Positions 35,772-49,176 are shown, counted from the stretch's first letter. The stretch: 64,000 bases of DNA from Tabrizicola caldifontis (GCF_004762095.1 NZ_SIJH01000007.1:62001-126000); one strand, 5' to 3'. Made by a program: numbers and translations. Notes: generated by a model from the letters alone, not told the origin.

Positions 35772-37556
35772 TCAGGCCGCGCCGTCGGTGAACTGAAGCC
35801 GCGCCAGCCGCGCGTAAAGCCCGCCTTCGGCTACCAGGGCGTCATGCGTGCCCTGGGCCACGATACGGCCGCCCTCGAAGACCACGATCCGGTCTGCCCG
35901 CTTGACCGTGGCAAGCCGGTGCGCCACCACCAGCGTCGTCCTGCCTTCGGAAAGTCTTTCGACCGCCGCCTGCACCAGGCGTTCGCTTTCCGCATCCAGG
36001 GCGCTGGTCGCCTCGTCCAGAAGCAGGATCGGCGCGTCGCGCAGGATGGCGCGGGCGATGGCCACCCGCTGCTTCTGCCCGCCCGAAAGCATCACGCCGC
36101 GTTCGCCCAGCCAGGTGTCATAGCCCTGCGGCAGCGCGGTCAGGAAGTCATGCGCAGCGGCGGCGCGGGCGGCGGCCTCGACCTCGGCATCCGTGGCATC
36201 GGGACGGCCGAAGCGGATGTTCTCGCGCGCCGACGCGGCAAAGATCACCGGGTCCTGCGGCACCAGCGCGATGGCCTGGCGGAAATCGGCGCGGGCCAAG
36301 TCGGTCAGGGGTATGCCGTCCAGCGTGATCTGGCCCGACTGCGGATCGTAGAACCGCATCAGCAATTGCAGGATCGTGGTCTTGCCAGCCCCGGAAGGCC
36401 CGACCAGCGCGACCGTCTCGCCCGGGCGCACATGCAGGCTGACCCCGTTCAGCGCGCTGGCCTCGGGCCGGGCGGGATAGCGGAAAGTCACATCCTGAAA
36501 GGCGATCTCGCCGCGCACCGGCCGGGGCAAAGGCACCGGGCGCACCGGATCGCGCACGGTGTCCTCGGCGTTCAGCAATTCGACAAGGCGTTCCGTCGCA
36601 CCCGCCGCCCGCTGCAATTCGCCCCAGATTTCCGACAGTGCCCCCACGGCACCGGCCACCATCACCGCGTAGATCACGAACTGGATCAGCTCGCCCACGC
36701 TCATGGCCCCGGCCCGGACGTCGCGCGCACCGACCCACAGGACACCGACGATTCCCGCAAAGGTCAGGAAGATCACGATCACAGTCATCACCGCGCGTGT
36801 CCTGATCCGCGTCTTCGCGCTCACGAAGCTTTTTTCGGTCACATCGGCGAAGGTGGCCCGGGTGGGCCCCTCATGGGTGAAGGCCTGCACCGTCTGCACC
36901 GACAGAAGCGCCTCGGAAGCCGCGCCCGAAGAGTTGGCGATCCAGTCCTGGTTTTCGCGCGACAGCCGGCGCAGCCGGCGGCCCAGCACGATGATCGGCA
37001 CCACGATCGCCGGCACGATCAGCAGGACCAGCCCCGTCAGCTTGGCCGAGGTCAGGAACAGCAGGACCAGCCCGCCGATCAGGATCAGCAGGTTGCGCAA
37101 GGCGACCGAGACGGAAGAACCGATGACCGACAGGATCAGCGTGGTGTCGGTGGTGATCCGGCTCAGCACCTCGCCGGTCAGGATGCGTTCGAAGAAGGCG
37201 GGCGACATGCCCAGCACCCGATCGAACAGCGCCTTGCGGATGTCGGCCACCACCCGTTCACCCAGCCGCGTGACCAGGTAGTAGCGCAGCCCCGTTCCCA
37301 GCGCGAGAAGCGCCGCAATGACCAGCGCGGCGCCGAAATACTGGTCCAGCAGGGCGGCATCGCCGTCGTTGAACCCGTCCACCACCCGGCGCACGGCCAG
37401 GGGCAGGATCAGGCTGATCGCCGCCGTCAGGATCAGCGCGACCACGGCCAGCGCCGCCAGCCCGCGATAGGGCCGCAGGAAGGGGGCCAACCCCCGCAAC
37501 GCGCCCAGCCGCTTCGACTTCGGCCGTTCCTCGACCGCTTGCGAGGTATCAGTCAT
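35772..37556 (-). CDS. ABC transporter, fused permease-ATPase (exporter type)
   Basis: 594 residues: six membrane segments in the first half (RPYRGLAALAVVALILTAAISL onward) and a nucleotide-binding domain with Walker A GPSGAGKTT, Q-loop VPQDPVIFAASARENI, signature LSGGQKQRV, Walker B LLLDEATSALD and H-loop VAHRLATV. This is a homodimeric MsbA/lipid-A-exporter-like half-transporter. I prefer the ATG at 37556 (MTDTSQ) over a GTG at 37598. The substrate, lipid or drug, is not clear. Confidence 0.92.
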   Translation of the reverse strand: MTDTSQAVEERPKSKRLGALRGLAPFLRPYRGLAALAVVALILTAAISLILPLAVRRVVDGFNDGDAALLDQYFGAALVIAALLALGTGLRYYLVTRLGERVVADIRKALFDRVLGMSPAFFERILTGEVLSRITTDTTLILSVIGSSVSVALRNLLILIGGLVLLFLTSAKLTGLVLLIVPAIVVPIIVLGRRLRRLSRENQDWIANSSGAASEALLSVQTVQAFTHEGPTRATFADVTEKSFVSAKTRIRTRAVMTVIVIFLTFAGIVGVLWVGARDVRAGAMSVGELIQFVIYAVMVAGAVGALSEIWGELQRAAGATERLVELLNAEDTVRDPVRPVPLPRPVRGEIAFQDVTFRYPARPEASALNGVSLHVRPGETVALVGPSGAGKTTILQLLMRFYDPQSGQITLDGIPLTDLARADFRQAIALVPQDPVIFAASARENIRFGRPDATDAEVEAAARAAAAHDFLTALPQGYDTWLGERGVMLSGGQKQRVAIARAILRDAPILLLDEATSALDAESERLVQAAVERLSEGRTTLVVAHRLATVKRADRIVVFEGGRIVAQGTHDALVAEGGLYARLARLQFTDGAA

Positions 37557-37626
37557 CCACCCGCCTCTTGCCGTTTCGGCAACGGGTTTAGTCCGCACCG
37601 CCGCCGCCTACAAGCATGAGGGGGCT

Positions 37627-38388
37627 TCAGCCGGCAACCTGAACCTCGGTTCCCCAGGCTTCGCACTTGCGCATGAGGTCCTGCGGCAGGGGCTGGTCGG
37701 TGAACAGCGTGGTGATTTCCGACAGGGATGCCAGCCGCGCAGGGGCGGACCGGTCCAGCTTGGAATGATCCGCCACCAGAAACACCTTGCGCGATTGTCG
37801 GATGATCGCCTTCGAGACCCTTACCTCGGCCAGGTCGAAATCCAGCAGGTCGCCGTCACGGTCCAGGGCCGACACCCCGATGACGGCATAATCGACCTTG
37901 AACTGTTCGAAGAACTGGGTGGTCAGCTCGCCCACCAGCCCGCCATCAGTGCGCCGCAGCGCACCGCCTGCCACAACGATCTCGCAGCCCGGATTGGCGA
38001 CCAGCGTGTTCGCCACGTTCATGTTGTTGGTGATGACGGTAATGTTGCGATGGCTCAGCAGCTCACGCGCCACCGCCTCGGTCGTGGTGCCGAGGTTCAG
38101 GATCAGGCTGCAATTGTCCGGGATCGCCGCCGCGCAGGCCTTGGCAATGGCGGCCTTGGCGCCCTCGTTCATCCGCCGCCGCGCCTCGTAGCCGATGTTC
38201 GCCACGCCCGTTCGCAGCACCGCCCCGCCATGCACCCGGTCCAGATGCCCCGCATCGGCCAGGTCGGACAGATCGCGCCGGATGGTCTGCAAGGTCACAT
38301 CAAAGCGCTGGGCAAGATCCTCGACCATGACGCGCCCCTCGGCCCGGGCGAGTTCCAGGATTTCCGTCTGACGGAAGTTGAGAGCCAC
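37627..38388 (-). CDS. glpR: DeoR-family regulator of glycerol genes
   Basis: 253-residue repressor. The DeoR helix-turn-helix is at the start: LNFRQTEILELARAEGRVMVEDLAQRFDVTLQTIRRDLSDL. The effector domain has LNLGTTTEAVAREL and VIGVSALDRDGDLLDFD; its ligand in GlpR is glycerol-3-phosphate. The GTG at 38388 has GGGAAGGGAA upstream. It is divergent from glpD, and the space between has TTTCGTTT-type repeats. Confidence 0.92.
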   Translation of the reverse strand: MALNFRQTEILELARAEGRVMVEDLAQRFDVTLQTIRRDLSDLADAGHLDRVHGGAVLRTGVANIGYEARRRMNEGAKAAIAKACAAAIPDNCSLILNLGTTTEAVARELLSHRNITVITNNMNVANTLVANPGCEIVVAGGALRRTDGGLVGELTTQFFEQFKVDYAVIGVSALDRDGDLLDFDLAEVRVSKAIIRQSRKVFLVADHSKLDRSAPARLASLSEITTLFTDQPLPQDLMRKCEAWGTEVQVAG

Positions 38389-38469
38389 GTTCCCTTCCCT
38401 TCGTATCCCGCGCTTTTGCTTTCTGCCACGTCCCGGCGCACCTGTCAGCGGCTTTGTTGGGCTGCGACA

Positions 38470-38579
38470 TTTTCGTTTTCTTGCGTTTGCAGAAGAATCT
38501 CGCTGCACTTGCAGCATTTTCCACAATAGTTTGCGCGTAGATGTTCGTTTTGGAAAAAAGCGCGCGTAAACGAAAAATT
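38470..38579. promoter_or_regulatory. GlpR-type operator repeats in the glpR-glpD gap
   Basis: Direct repeats TTTTCGTTTTC (38470-38480) and TTGCGTTTGC (38481-38490), then GTTCGTTTTGG (38543-38553) and, inverted, TAAACGAAAAATT (38567-38579). DeoR-type repressors often bind repeated TTCGTTT elements. A TTGACG box (possible -35) lies at 38585-38590, without a good -10. Confidence 0.5.
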
Positions 38580-38634
38580 CTGGGTTGACGGAATCGTGAC
38601 GATCGGCACAGGTTGTGCCCGGGGAGGAACCCAC

Positions 38635-40239
38635 GTGACAGACGTATCGGCAGGGGTCGCAAGCGATCTCTTCATCATCGGGGGCGGAATCAACGGCTGC
38701 GGCATCGCGCGCGACGCGACTGGCCGCGGGTTGACGGTGACGTTGGCCGAACAGGGTGATCTGGCCCAGGGCACCTCTTCTGCTTCGACCAAGCTTTTCC
38801 ACGGGGGCCTGCGCTATCTGGAATATTTCGAGTTCCGCCTGGTGCGCGAGGCGCTGGAGGAACGCGAGACGCTGCTGGTCGCCATGCCGCACATCAGCTG
38901 GCCCATGCGCTTCGTCCTGCCCCTGTCGCCGGACATGCGCTTCGACAGCGACACGCCTACATCGCGGCTTCTGGGCTGGGTGATGCCCTGGGCCAGGGGG
39001 CGTCGGCCCGACTGGCTGATCCGGCTGGGGCTCTTCCTCTACGACACGATGGGCGGACGGAAGATCCTGCCACCGACCCGCACGCTGGACCTGACGCGGG
39101 ATCCGGCCGGCAGGCCCCTGAAACCCGGGTTTCGCAAGGCGTTCGAATATTCCGACTGCTGGGTGGAGGATTCGCGCCTTGTTGTGCTGAACGCCCGCGA
39201 CGCGGCCATGCGTGGGGCGCGGATCCTGACCCGGACCCGCGTGGTCAGCGCGGAACGCCGGGACGATCTGTGGCACGTCACCACCGAAGGCCCGCACGGT
39301 CGGCAGGAGCACATGGCGCGCGTCCTGGTCAATGCCGGCGGGCCGTGGGTCGAAGAGGTGATCCGCAATGTTGCCCGGATCAATTCGTCGGAAGGCGTAC
39401 GGCTGGTGCGCGGCTCGCACATCGTGACGCGCCGGCTTTTCGACCATGACCGCTGCTATTTTTTCCAGGGAACCGACGGGCGGATCATCTTTGCCATCCC
39501 CTACGAGCAGGACTTCACCCTGATCGGCACGACCGACAAGGACCATCAGGGCGCGCCCGGGGATGCCCGCTGCACCGACGAAGAGCGCGACTACCTTCTG
39601 GCCTTCGCCAGCCAGTACTTCGCCAATCCCGTGACGAAGGAGGATGTGGTCTGGACCTATTCCGGTGTCCGACCGCTGTACAACGACGGGGCCAAATCGG
39701 CCACCGCGGCCACGCGCGACTATGTGCTCAGCCTCGACCGCAACGGCGCGCCCCTTCTGAACGTGTTCGGCGGCAAGATCACCACATACCGCCGTCTGGC
39801 CGAATCTGCCCTGGCGAAGCTTGCACCCTTCTTCCCGAAGGCGACTTCCGCCTGGACCGCCCGCATGGCGCTTCCGGGCGGCGATTTTCCGCATGACGGG
39901 GTGGCCGCACTGACCGCAAAGCTGAAGGGGCGGTATCCGTTCCTGACCGATTACTGGGCAGGCCGGATGATCCGTGCCTACGGGACCGAAGCCTTCACCA
40001 TCCTGGGCAACGCGGGCAGCGCCGAGGCGCTGGGCCGGGATTTCGGCGCCACCCTGACCGAAGCCGAGGTTCGATGGCTGATGGCGCAGGAATGGGCGGT
40101 GACCGCCGCCGACGTCGTCTGGCGCCGCTCGAAGCTGGGGCTGCGGATGACGGCCGAACAGATCGAAGAACTCGACCGTTTCATGGCCGGACAGGTCGGG
40201 GCGGACGCGGGCCGGGCAGTCAGCCCGGCGGCGGAATAG
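38635..40239 (+). CDS. glpD: Glycerol-3-phosphate dehydrogenase (aerobic, FAD)
   Basis: Oxidises glycerol-3-phosphate to dihydroxyacetone phosphate, passing electrons to quinone at the membrane. 534 residues. FAD motif LFIIGGGINGCGIARDA at the N-terminus, then TSSASTKLFHGGLRYLEYFEF and LVNAGGPW and TTYRRLAE. The GTG at 38635 is well placed after GGGGAGGAA. First gene of glpDSTPQUV, divergent from glpR, and 9 bp from glpS. Confidence 0.95.
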   Translation: MTDVSAGVASDLFIIGGGINGCGIARDATGRGLTVTLAEQGDLAQGTSSASTKLFHGGLRYLEYFEFRLVREALEERETLLVAMPHISWPMRFVLPLSPDMRFDSDTPTSRLLGWVMPWARGRRPDWLIRLGLFLYDTMGGRKILPPTRTLDLTRDPAGRPLKPGFRKAFEYSDCWVEDSRLVVLNARDAAMRGARILTRTRVVSAERRDDLWHVTTEGPHGRQEHMARVLVNAGGPWVEEVIRNVARINSSEGVRLVRGSHIVTRRLFDHDRCYFFQGTDGRIIFAIPYEQDFTLIGTTDKDHQGAPGDARCTDEERDYLLAFASQYFANPVTKEDVVWTYSGVRPLYNDGAKSATAATRDYVLSLDRNGAPLLNVFGGKITTYRRLAESALAKLAPFFPKATSAWTARMALPGGDFPHDGVAALTAKLKGRYPFLTDYWAGRMIRAYGTEAFTILGNAGSAEALGRDFGATLTEAEVRWLMAQEWAVTAADVVWRRSKLGLRMTAEQIEELDRFMAGQVGADAGRAVSPAAE

Positions 40240-40248
40240 GGGACTGGA

Positions 40249-41337
40249 ATGACGCTTGAACTGAAAGGGGTCTCACGGTCGGTGGCGGGCAGGGTGCATA
40301 TCCACCCGACCGATCTGACCCTGCAGAACGGCACGATGAACGTGCTGCTTGGTCCGACCCTGTCCGGCAAGACCAGCCTGATGCGGCTGATGGCCGGGCT
40401 CGACCAGCCGACCACGGGACGTGTCCACTGGGAAGGCCGCGACGTGACCGGCGTGCGCGTGCAAGACCGCAAGGTGGCGATGGTTTACCAGCAGTTCATC
40501 AACTATCCGGCGATGACGGTCTACGACAACATAGCCTCGCCCCTGCGGCTGATGGGCCGGCCCAAGGACCAGATCGACCGCGCGGTGCGCGAAACGGCGG
40601 AAATGCTGCGCCTGACCCCCATGCTGACCCGCAAGCCGCTGGAACTGTCCGGGGGCCAGCAACAACGCTGCGCCCTGGCGCGGGCGCTGGTCAAGGGCGC
40701 GGGTCTGGTGCTGCTGGATGAACCACTGGCGAACCTGGACTACAAGCTGCGCGAGGAACTGCGGGTCGAGATCCCGCGCATCTTCGAGGCCTCGGGCGCG
40801 ATCTTCGTCTATGCCACGACCGAGCCGGAAGAAGCGCTGCTCCTTGGCGGCAACACCGCCACCCTTTGGGAAGGCCGGGTCACACAGTTCGGGCCGACGC
40901 CGCAGGTCTACAGGCTGCCGGGCGATTCCACCACGGCGCGCGTCTTCAGCGACCCACCCATGAACTTCGTCTCCTGCCGGAAGGAAGCCTCCCGCCTGAC
41001 CTTTGGCGAGACTGCCCATGCCCCGGCCACAGGTGCCGCGCGTGACCTTGCCGACGGCAGCTATCTGGCCGGCTTCCGGGCGAACCATGTCACGCTGAAC
41101 CGCCATTCCGGCGACGCGGTGGAATTCCGCTGCACGATCGGCGCAACCGAGATCACCGGGTCCGAAACCTTCCTGCATCTGGACCATGGCGCGGACCGCT
41201 GGGTCGGGCTTGTGCACGGAGTGCATCCGATGGACGCAGGCACCCGGGCCTCGGTCTATGTCGATCCGGCGCATGTCTATCTGTTCGACCAAACGGGCCG
41301 CCTTGCGGCGCCAGCCCCTTACGCGATGGCGGTGTGA
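40249..41337 (+). CDS. glpS: Glycerol ABC importer ATPase GlpS
   Basis: 362 residues. Signature LSGGQQQRC and Walker B LLDEPLANLD are intact, Q-loop is VYQQFINYPAM. Walker A is atypical (GPTLSGKTS), and the H-loop reads YATTEPEEALLL, so the catalytic histidine (normally in THDQ) is replaced by Thr. Its intact signature would complete the ATP site of GlpT, while its own site would face GlpT's altered signature. It forms part of the glycerol importer described as glpSTPQV in Rhizobium leguminosarum. Confidence 0.92.
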   Translation: MTLELKGVSRSVAGRVHIHPTDLTLQNGTMNVLLGPTLSGKTSLMRLMAGLDQPTTGRVHWEGRDVTGVRVQDRKVAMVYQQFINYPAMTVYDNIASPLRLMGRPKDQIDRAVRETAEMLRLTPMLTRKPLELSGGQQQRCALARALVKGAGLVLLDEPLANLDYKLREELRVEIPRIFEASGAIFVYATTEPEEALLLGGNTATLWEGRVTQFGPTPQVYRLPGDSTTARVFSDPPMNFVSCRKEASRLTFGETAHAPATGAARDLADGSYLAGFRANHVTLNRHSGDAVEFRCTIGATEITGSETFLHLDHGADRWVGLVHGVHPMDAGTRASVYVDPAHVYLFDQTGRLAAPAPYAMAV

Positions 41338-41338
41338 C

Positions 41339-42409
<1,071 letters not shown>

Positions 42410-42412
42410 GCC

Positions 42413-43284
42413 ATGGAAAAGACCCAGAACAACAAGGCCTGGCTCCTCGTCCTGCCGGTGCTGGTGCTGGTCGCGTTCTCGGCCGTGCTGCCGCTGATGA
42501 CGGTGGTCAACTATGCCTTCAACGACACGTTCGGAAACAACCAGTTCTTCTGGACCGGCATCGAATGGTTCGATGACATGATCCATTCCGAACGCCTGCG
42601 CGCGGCGCTGGGCCGGCAGGTGATGTTCTCGCTCATCATCCTGGCGATCGAGGTGCCCCTTGGCATCTTCATCGCCCTGAACATGCCGAAGAAGGGCTTC
42701 TGGGCCAGCCTCTGCCTCGTCCTGATGGCCCTGCCGCTTCTGATCCCGTTCAACGTGGTCGGCACGATCTGGCAGATCTTCGGCCGGGTGGACATCGGCC
42801 TTCTCGGGCGGGCGCTGCAAGGCATGGGCATCGACTACAACTACACCAATGACCCGCTGGATGCCTGGATCACCGTCATCGTGATGGATGTCTGGCACTG
42901 GACCTCGCTGGTGGCGCTTCTGGCCTATGCCGGGCTGCAGTCGATTCCGCAGGCCTATTATCAGGCCGCCAGGATCGACCAGGCCACCCGCTGGTCCGTG
43001 TTCCGCTACATCGAGCTGCCGAAGATGAAGGGCGTCCTGCTCATCGCCATCCTGTTGCGCTTCATGGACAGTTTCATGATCTACACCGAGCCCTTCGTCG
43101 TCACCGGTGGCGGTCCGGGCAACTCGACCACCTTCCTGTCGATCGACTTGGCGAAGATGGCCACAGGCCAGTTCGACCTGGGCCCCGCCGCCGCCTTCTC
43201 GATCATGTACTTCCTGGTCATCCTGCTGATCTCGTGGGTTTTCTACACCGTGATGACCAACCTCGACCGCGAGGAGGCCCGCTG

Positions 43285-43285
<1 letters not shown>
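42413..43285 (+). CDS. glpP: Glycerol ABC importer permease GlpP
   Basis: 290 residues, about six membrane segments (first WLLVLPVLVLVAFSAVLPLM). EAA motif YQAARIDQATRWSVFRYIELP. Stop overlaps the next start by one base. Pairs with GlpQ. Confidence 0.92.
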
Positions 43286-44088
<803 letters not shown>

Positions 44089-44090
44089 CC

Positions 44091-44495
44091 ATGACCGCAT
44101 CCCGCTGGACTGTGATCTACCTTGTCATCGCGGCGATCATGCTGGCCATCCTTGCTGTGCTCTATGCCGCCGTGCCAGTGAAGGACGGGGCGAAGGAATG
44201 GACCGGCCAGCTGATCCCCGGCTTCTGGATGGCCTGGACCTTTCCGGTCGCCCTCTTCTTCTGGTGCATCGCGGCGCTGCTGATCGTGATGACGCTGCTT
44301 GCCATCCGCTTTCCGGAAACCCCGCGTGTCGGCATCCTGCGGATCGAGACAACGCGCGGCGACCGGCTGTTCATCACGCTTCTGGGTTCGGCCTTCATCC
44401 ATCTTGGCTGGCTCTACGTTGCGGGCCCCGACGCACTGTGGGGCGCGCTCATCCTCTGCCTCGCCTATGCCGCAGCGGTTTTCCGCTGGGTCTAG
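44091..44495 (+). CDS. glpU: DUF2160 membrane protein GlpU
   Basis: 134 residues with about four hydrophobic segments (VIYLVIAAIMLAILAVLYAA; FWMAWTFPVALFFWCIAALL; FITLLGSAFIHLGWLYVAG; ALILCLAYAAAVF). Two bp from glpQ and 85 bp before glpV. The family (DUF2160) is usually found in glycerol importer operons; its role is unknown. The start at 44091 directly follows GGGTGTGACC. Confidence 0.88.
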   Translation: MTASRWTVIYLVIAAIMLAILAVLYAAVPVKDGAKEWTGQLIPGFWMAWTFPVALFFWCIAALLIVMTLLAIRFPETPRVGILRIETTRGDRLFITLLGSAFIHLGWLYVAGPDALWGALILCLAYAAAVFRWV

Positions 44496-44580
44496 TGGGG
44501 AAAGCAAGACCCTCGGGCGGAGGAGACAGAATCGCCCGGGGCCACAACCGAAACGTCTCAACATTCTGGGAGGAATCACG

Positions 44581-46302
44581 ATGAGACTTCGCACAACCGC
44601 AACGGCCATGGCGCTTGCGCTCATGGCCATGCAGGCCCCCGCCTGGGCCGACATGGAGGCGGCGAAAGCCTTCCTCGATGCCGAGATCGGCGATCTGTCC
44701 AGCCTTTCCCGCGCCGAACAGGAAGCGGAGATGCAGTGGTTCATCGACGCCGCCAAGCCCTATGCGGGCATGGAGATCAAGGTGGTCTCGGAGACCATCA
44801 CCACCCACGAATACGAATCCAAGGTGCTGGCCCCGGCCTTCACCGCGATCACCGGGATCAAGGTCACCCATGACCTGATCGGCGAAGGCGACGTGGTGGA
44901 AAAACTGCAGACGCAGATGCAGTCGGGCGAGAACATCTATGACGCCTACATCAACGACAGCGACCTGATCGGCACCCACTGGCGCTATCAGCAGGCCTAC
45001 AACCTGACCGACTGGATGGCGAACGAGGGCAAGGCCGTCACCAACCCCAACCTCGACATCAACGACTTCATCGGCATCAAGTTCACCACCGGGCCGGACG
45101 GCAAGATCTACCAGCTGCCCGACCAGCAGTTCGCAAACCTCTACTGGTTCCGCTACGACTGGTTCACCGACCCCAAGACCATGGAGGACTTCAAGGCCAA
45201 GTATGGCTATGACCTTGGCGTGCCGCTGAACTGGTCGGCCTATGAGGACATCGCCGAATTCTTCACCGGCCGCGACATGTCCTACATCGGCGGTCCGGCG
45301 ACCGGCGTCTATGGCAACATGGACTACGGCAAGAAGGATCCCAGCCTCGGCTGGCGCTACACCGATGCCTGGATGTCGATGGCCGGCATGGGCGACATCG
45401 GCGAGCCGAACGGCCTGCCGGTCGATGAATGGGGCATCCGCGTGGACGAGAATTCGCGTCCCGTCGGCTCCTGCGTGGCCCGCGGCGGCGCGACCAACGA
45501 CGCGGCGGCGGTCTATGCCGTGACCAAGGCGATCGAGTGGCTGCAGAAGTACTCGCCGCCGGAAGCGCAAGGCATGACCTTCGGCGAGGCCGGTCCGGTT
45601 CCGGCGCAGGGCTCGATCGCGCAGCAGATGTTCTGGTACACCGCCTTCACCGCCGACATGGTCAAGCCCGGCCTGCCGGTGATGAACGAGGACGGCACGC
45701 CCAAGTGGCGCATGGCCCCCTCGCCGCATGGCGTGTACTGGAAGGAAGGCATGAAGGTCGGCTATCAGGACGCCGGGTCCTGGACCCTGCTCAAGTCCAC
45801 CCCGGTGGACCGCGCCCAGGCGGCCTGGCTTTACGCCCAGTTCGTCACCTCGAAGACCGTGGACGTGAAGAAGTCCCATGTCGGCCTGACCTTCATCCGC
45901 GAATCGACCATCCAGCACCAGAGCTTCACCGACCGCGCACCACAGCTTGGCGGTCTGATCGAGTTCTACCGCTCTCCCGACCGGGTGCGCTGGTCGCCGA
46001 CCGGGACGAACGTGCCGGACTATCCGAAGCTGGCCCAGCTGTGGTGGCAGAACATCGGCGACGCCATGTCGGGGGCCAAGACCCCGCAAGAGGCGCTGGA
46101 TGCGCTCTGCGCCGAGCAGGAGAAGGTGCTGGAACGTCTGGAACGCTCTGGCGTGCAGGGCGACATCGGCCCGAAGCTGAACGAGCCGCAGGATCCGCAG
46201 GTCTGGCTTGATGCTCCCGGCGCCCCGGTCGCGAAGCTCGAGAACGAGGACGAAGAGCCCAAGACCATCAGCTATGACGAGCTGATCAAGTCCTGGCAGT
46301 AA
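44581..46302 (+). CDS. glpV: Glycerol ABC importer binding protein GlpV
   Basis: 573-residue periplasmic binding protein, larger than most (about 430). Signal peptide ends MALMAMQAPAWA/DMEAAK. Mature part has ETITTHEYESKVLAPAFTAITGIKVTHDL. Aromatic-rich segments (LYWFRYDWF, FWYTAF) could line the glycerol site. Start with GGGAGGAA upstream. It closes the glpD-V operon; hairpins follow. Confidence 0.93.
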   Translation: MRLRTTATAMALALMAMQAPAWADMEAAKAFLDAEIGDLSSLSRAEQEAEMQWFIDAAKPYAGMEIKVVSETITTHEYESKVLAPAFTAITGIKVTHDLIGEGDVVEKLQTQMQSGENIYDAYINDSDLIGTHWRYQQAYNLTDWMANEGKAVTNPNLDINDFIGIKFTTGPDGKIYQLPDQQFANLYWFRYDWFTDPKTMEDFKAKYGYDLGVPLNWSAYEDIAEFFTGRDMSYIGGPATGVYGNMDYGKKDPSLGWRYTDAWMSMAGMGDIGEPNGLPVDEWGIRVDENSRPVGSCVARGGATNDAAAVYAVTKAIEWLQKYSPPEAQGMTFGEAGPVPAQGSIAQQMFWYTAFTADMVKPGLPVMNEDGTPKWRMAPSPHGVYWKEGMKVGYQDAGSWTLLKSTPVDRAQAAWLYAQFVTSKTVDVKKSHVGLTFIRESTIQHQSFTDRAPQLGGLIEFYRSPDRVRWSPTGTNVPDYPKLAQLWWQNIGDAMSGAKTPQEALDALCAEQEKVLERLERSGVQGDIGPKLNEPQDPQVWLDAPGAPVAKLENEDEEPKTISYDELIKSWQ

Positions 46303-46314
46303 GCCTTCCGGGGC

Positions 46315-46338
46315 GGGCGGTGCCGCATGGCGCCGCCC
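46315..46338 (+). terminator. Hairpin after glpV
   Basis: GGGCGGTGCC and GGCGCCGCCC form a 10-bp stem with one G-T pair around GCAT, 13 bp after the glpV stop. The following sequence is only modestly T-rich, so partial termination or an RNA-stability role is possible. Confidence 0.5.
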
Positions 46339-46346
46339 GCGCCAAG

Positions 46347-46384
46347 TTTCTTGCAAGAAATTTGGCAGGAATTTTCGAAAATTC
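46347..46384. repeat. Two perfect palindromes between glpV and glpK
   Basis: TTTCTTGCAAGAAA (46347-46360) and GAATTTTCGAAAATTC (46369-46384), joined by 8 bp; AT-rich in a GC-rich context. Could be operators or a dispersed repeat. Confidence 0.55.
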
Positions 46385-46513
46385 TTGCCCAGGGCGCTGG
46401 CGCCGGGCATCGGAGAGCCGTTAAGGTTTTCTCGCTGCTTACGGGCAAGCGCTTGAAATCTCTGACCCGATCTGTCTGTCCCGCGTGGACGCTGCTTTCC
46501 GCAGGCTCGCCCC

Positions 46514-47994
<1,481 letters not shown>

Positions 47995-47998
<4 letters not shown>

Positions 47999-49122
47999 CC
48001 CCCTTCGGCATCACAGCGCCCGGTCGCATCCTCTTTGGCCGGGGCGAGGCAGCGAAGGCCCCGAACCTGATCCGCGCCCTAGGCGCGCGCGTTCTGGTGA
48101 TCCATGGCGCAAACCCTGCCCGGGCGGCCTGGCTGGTGACGGCCCTGGGGCCGGATACGCTGGCCCTGCCTTGTGCGGGCGAACCCACGCTGGCCGACCT
48201 TCAGACCGCCCTTGCCACCGCGCGCGCGCACCGGCCGGATTGTGTGGTCGCGCTGGGGGGCGGGGCGGCGCTGGACCTCGGCAAGGCGCTGGCGGCGCTG
48301 ATCCCCGCCCCCGACGGGCCGATGGAGCATCTTGAGGTTGTGGGCAAGGGCCTGCCGCTGACCGCCAACCCCTTGCCCTACGTCGCGCTGCCTACCACGG
48401 CTGGAACCGGAGCCGAGGTAACGAAGAACGCGGTCATCGGCTTGCCTGATCTGGGCCGCAAGGTCAGCCTCCGCGACGACCGGATGGTGGCGCGGCTGGC
48501 CATCGTCGATCCGGCGCTGACGGACGGTTGCCCGCGGACGGTGACTCTGGCCTCGGGCCTCGACGCCGTGACGCAGGTTATCGAGCCCTATGTCTCGCTC
48601 AAGGCCACACCCTACACCGATGCGTTGGCGCGGCCCGCCATCGCCACCGGGATGCAGGCGCTGATGCGCCTGATGCGGGGCGAAGAGGCCGAGGCGCGGG
48701 ATCGCATGGCTTGGGTCAGCTTGTGCGGCGGGCTGGCGCTGGCCAATGCAGGGCTGGGCGCGGTGCACGGGCTGGCGGGCGTGATCGGCGGGATGACCGG
48801 CGCAGCCCATGGCGTGATCTGCGGCGCGCTGCTTGGCCCGGTCCTGGCCGCGAACCGGGCAGCGGCAACGGGCGCGGCCCGGGCGCGGCTGGACGAGGTC
48901 TGTTCCATCATTGCCACGCAACTTGGCTGCTCGGTCGAGGCCGCGCCCCTTGCGCTTCAGTCCTGGGCGCGGGGAGCCGGCTTGCCCGGCCTTGCCGAGC
49001 TGGGCCTCGCCGCAAGCGACCATGCCCGGGTTGCCGAGGCGGCCTGCTCGGCCTCGTCGATGAAGGGAAACCCAGTCCCGCTGTCGCCAGAGGCACTGTG
49101 CATGGTGCTGGCGACCGCCTGA
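47995..49122 (+). CDS. Iron-containing alcohol dehydrogenase family protein
   Basis: 375 residues of the group III (iron-type) alcohol dehydrogenase/maleylacetate reductase fold. NAD-binding [23 protein letters not shown], and metal ligands D in [13 protein letters not shown] in VHGLA and H 14 residues later in AHGV. The position of the usual ligand His (DAxxH) is Gln here. Its start overlaps glpK, so it is likely a glycerol- or triol-related dehydrogenase, but the substrate is not known. Confidence 0.88.
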
Positions 49123-49162
49123 CGGCGATGTGCCGCACGAGGGGGCACCTCCTCGCGGAAAC

Positions 49163-49176
49163 TTGATCGGGATCAA
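49163..49176 (+). promoter_or_regulatory. FnrL/FNR-type box
   Basis: TTGATCGGGATCAA matches TTGAT-N4-ATCAA exactly, 62-75 bp before the small membrane protein gene. Confidence 0.65.
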
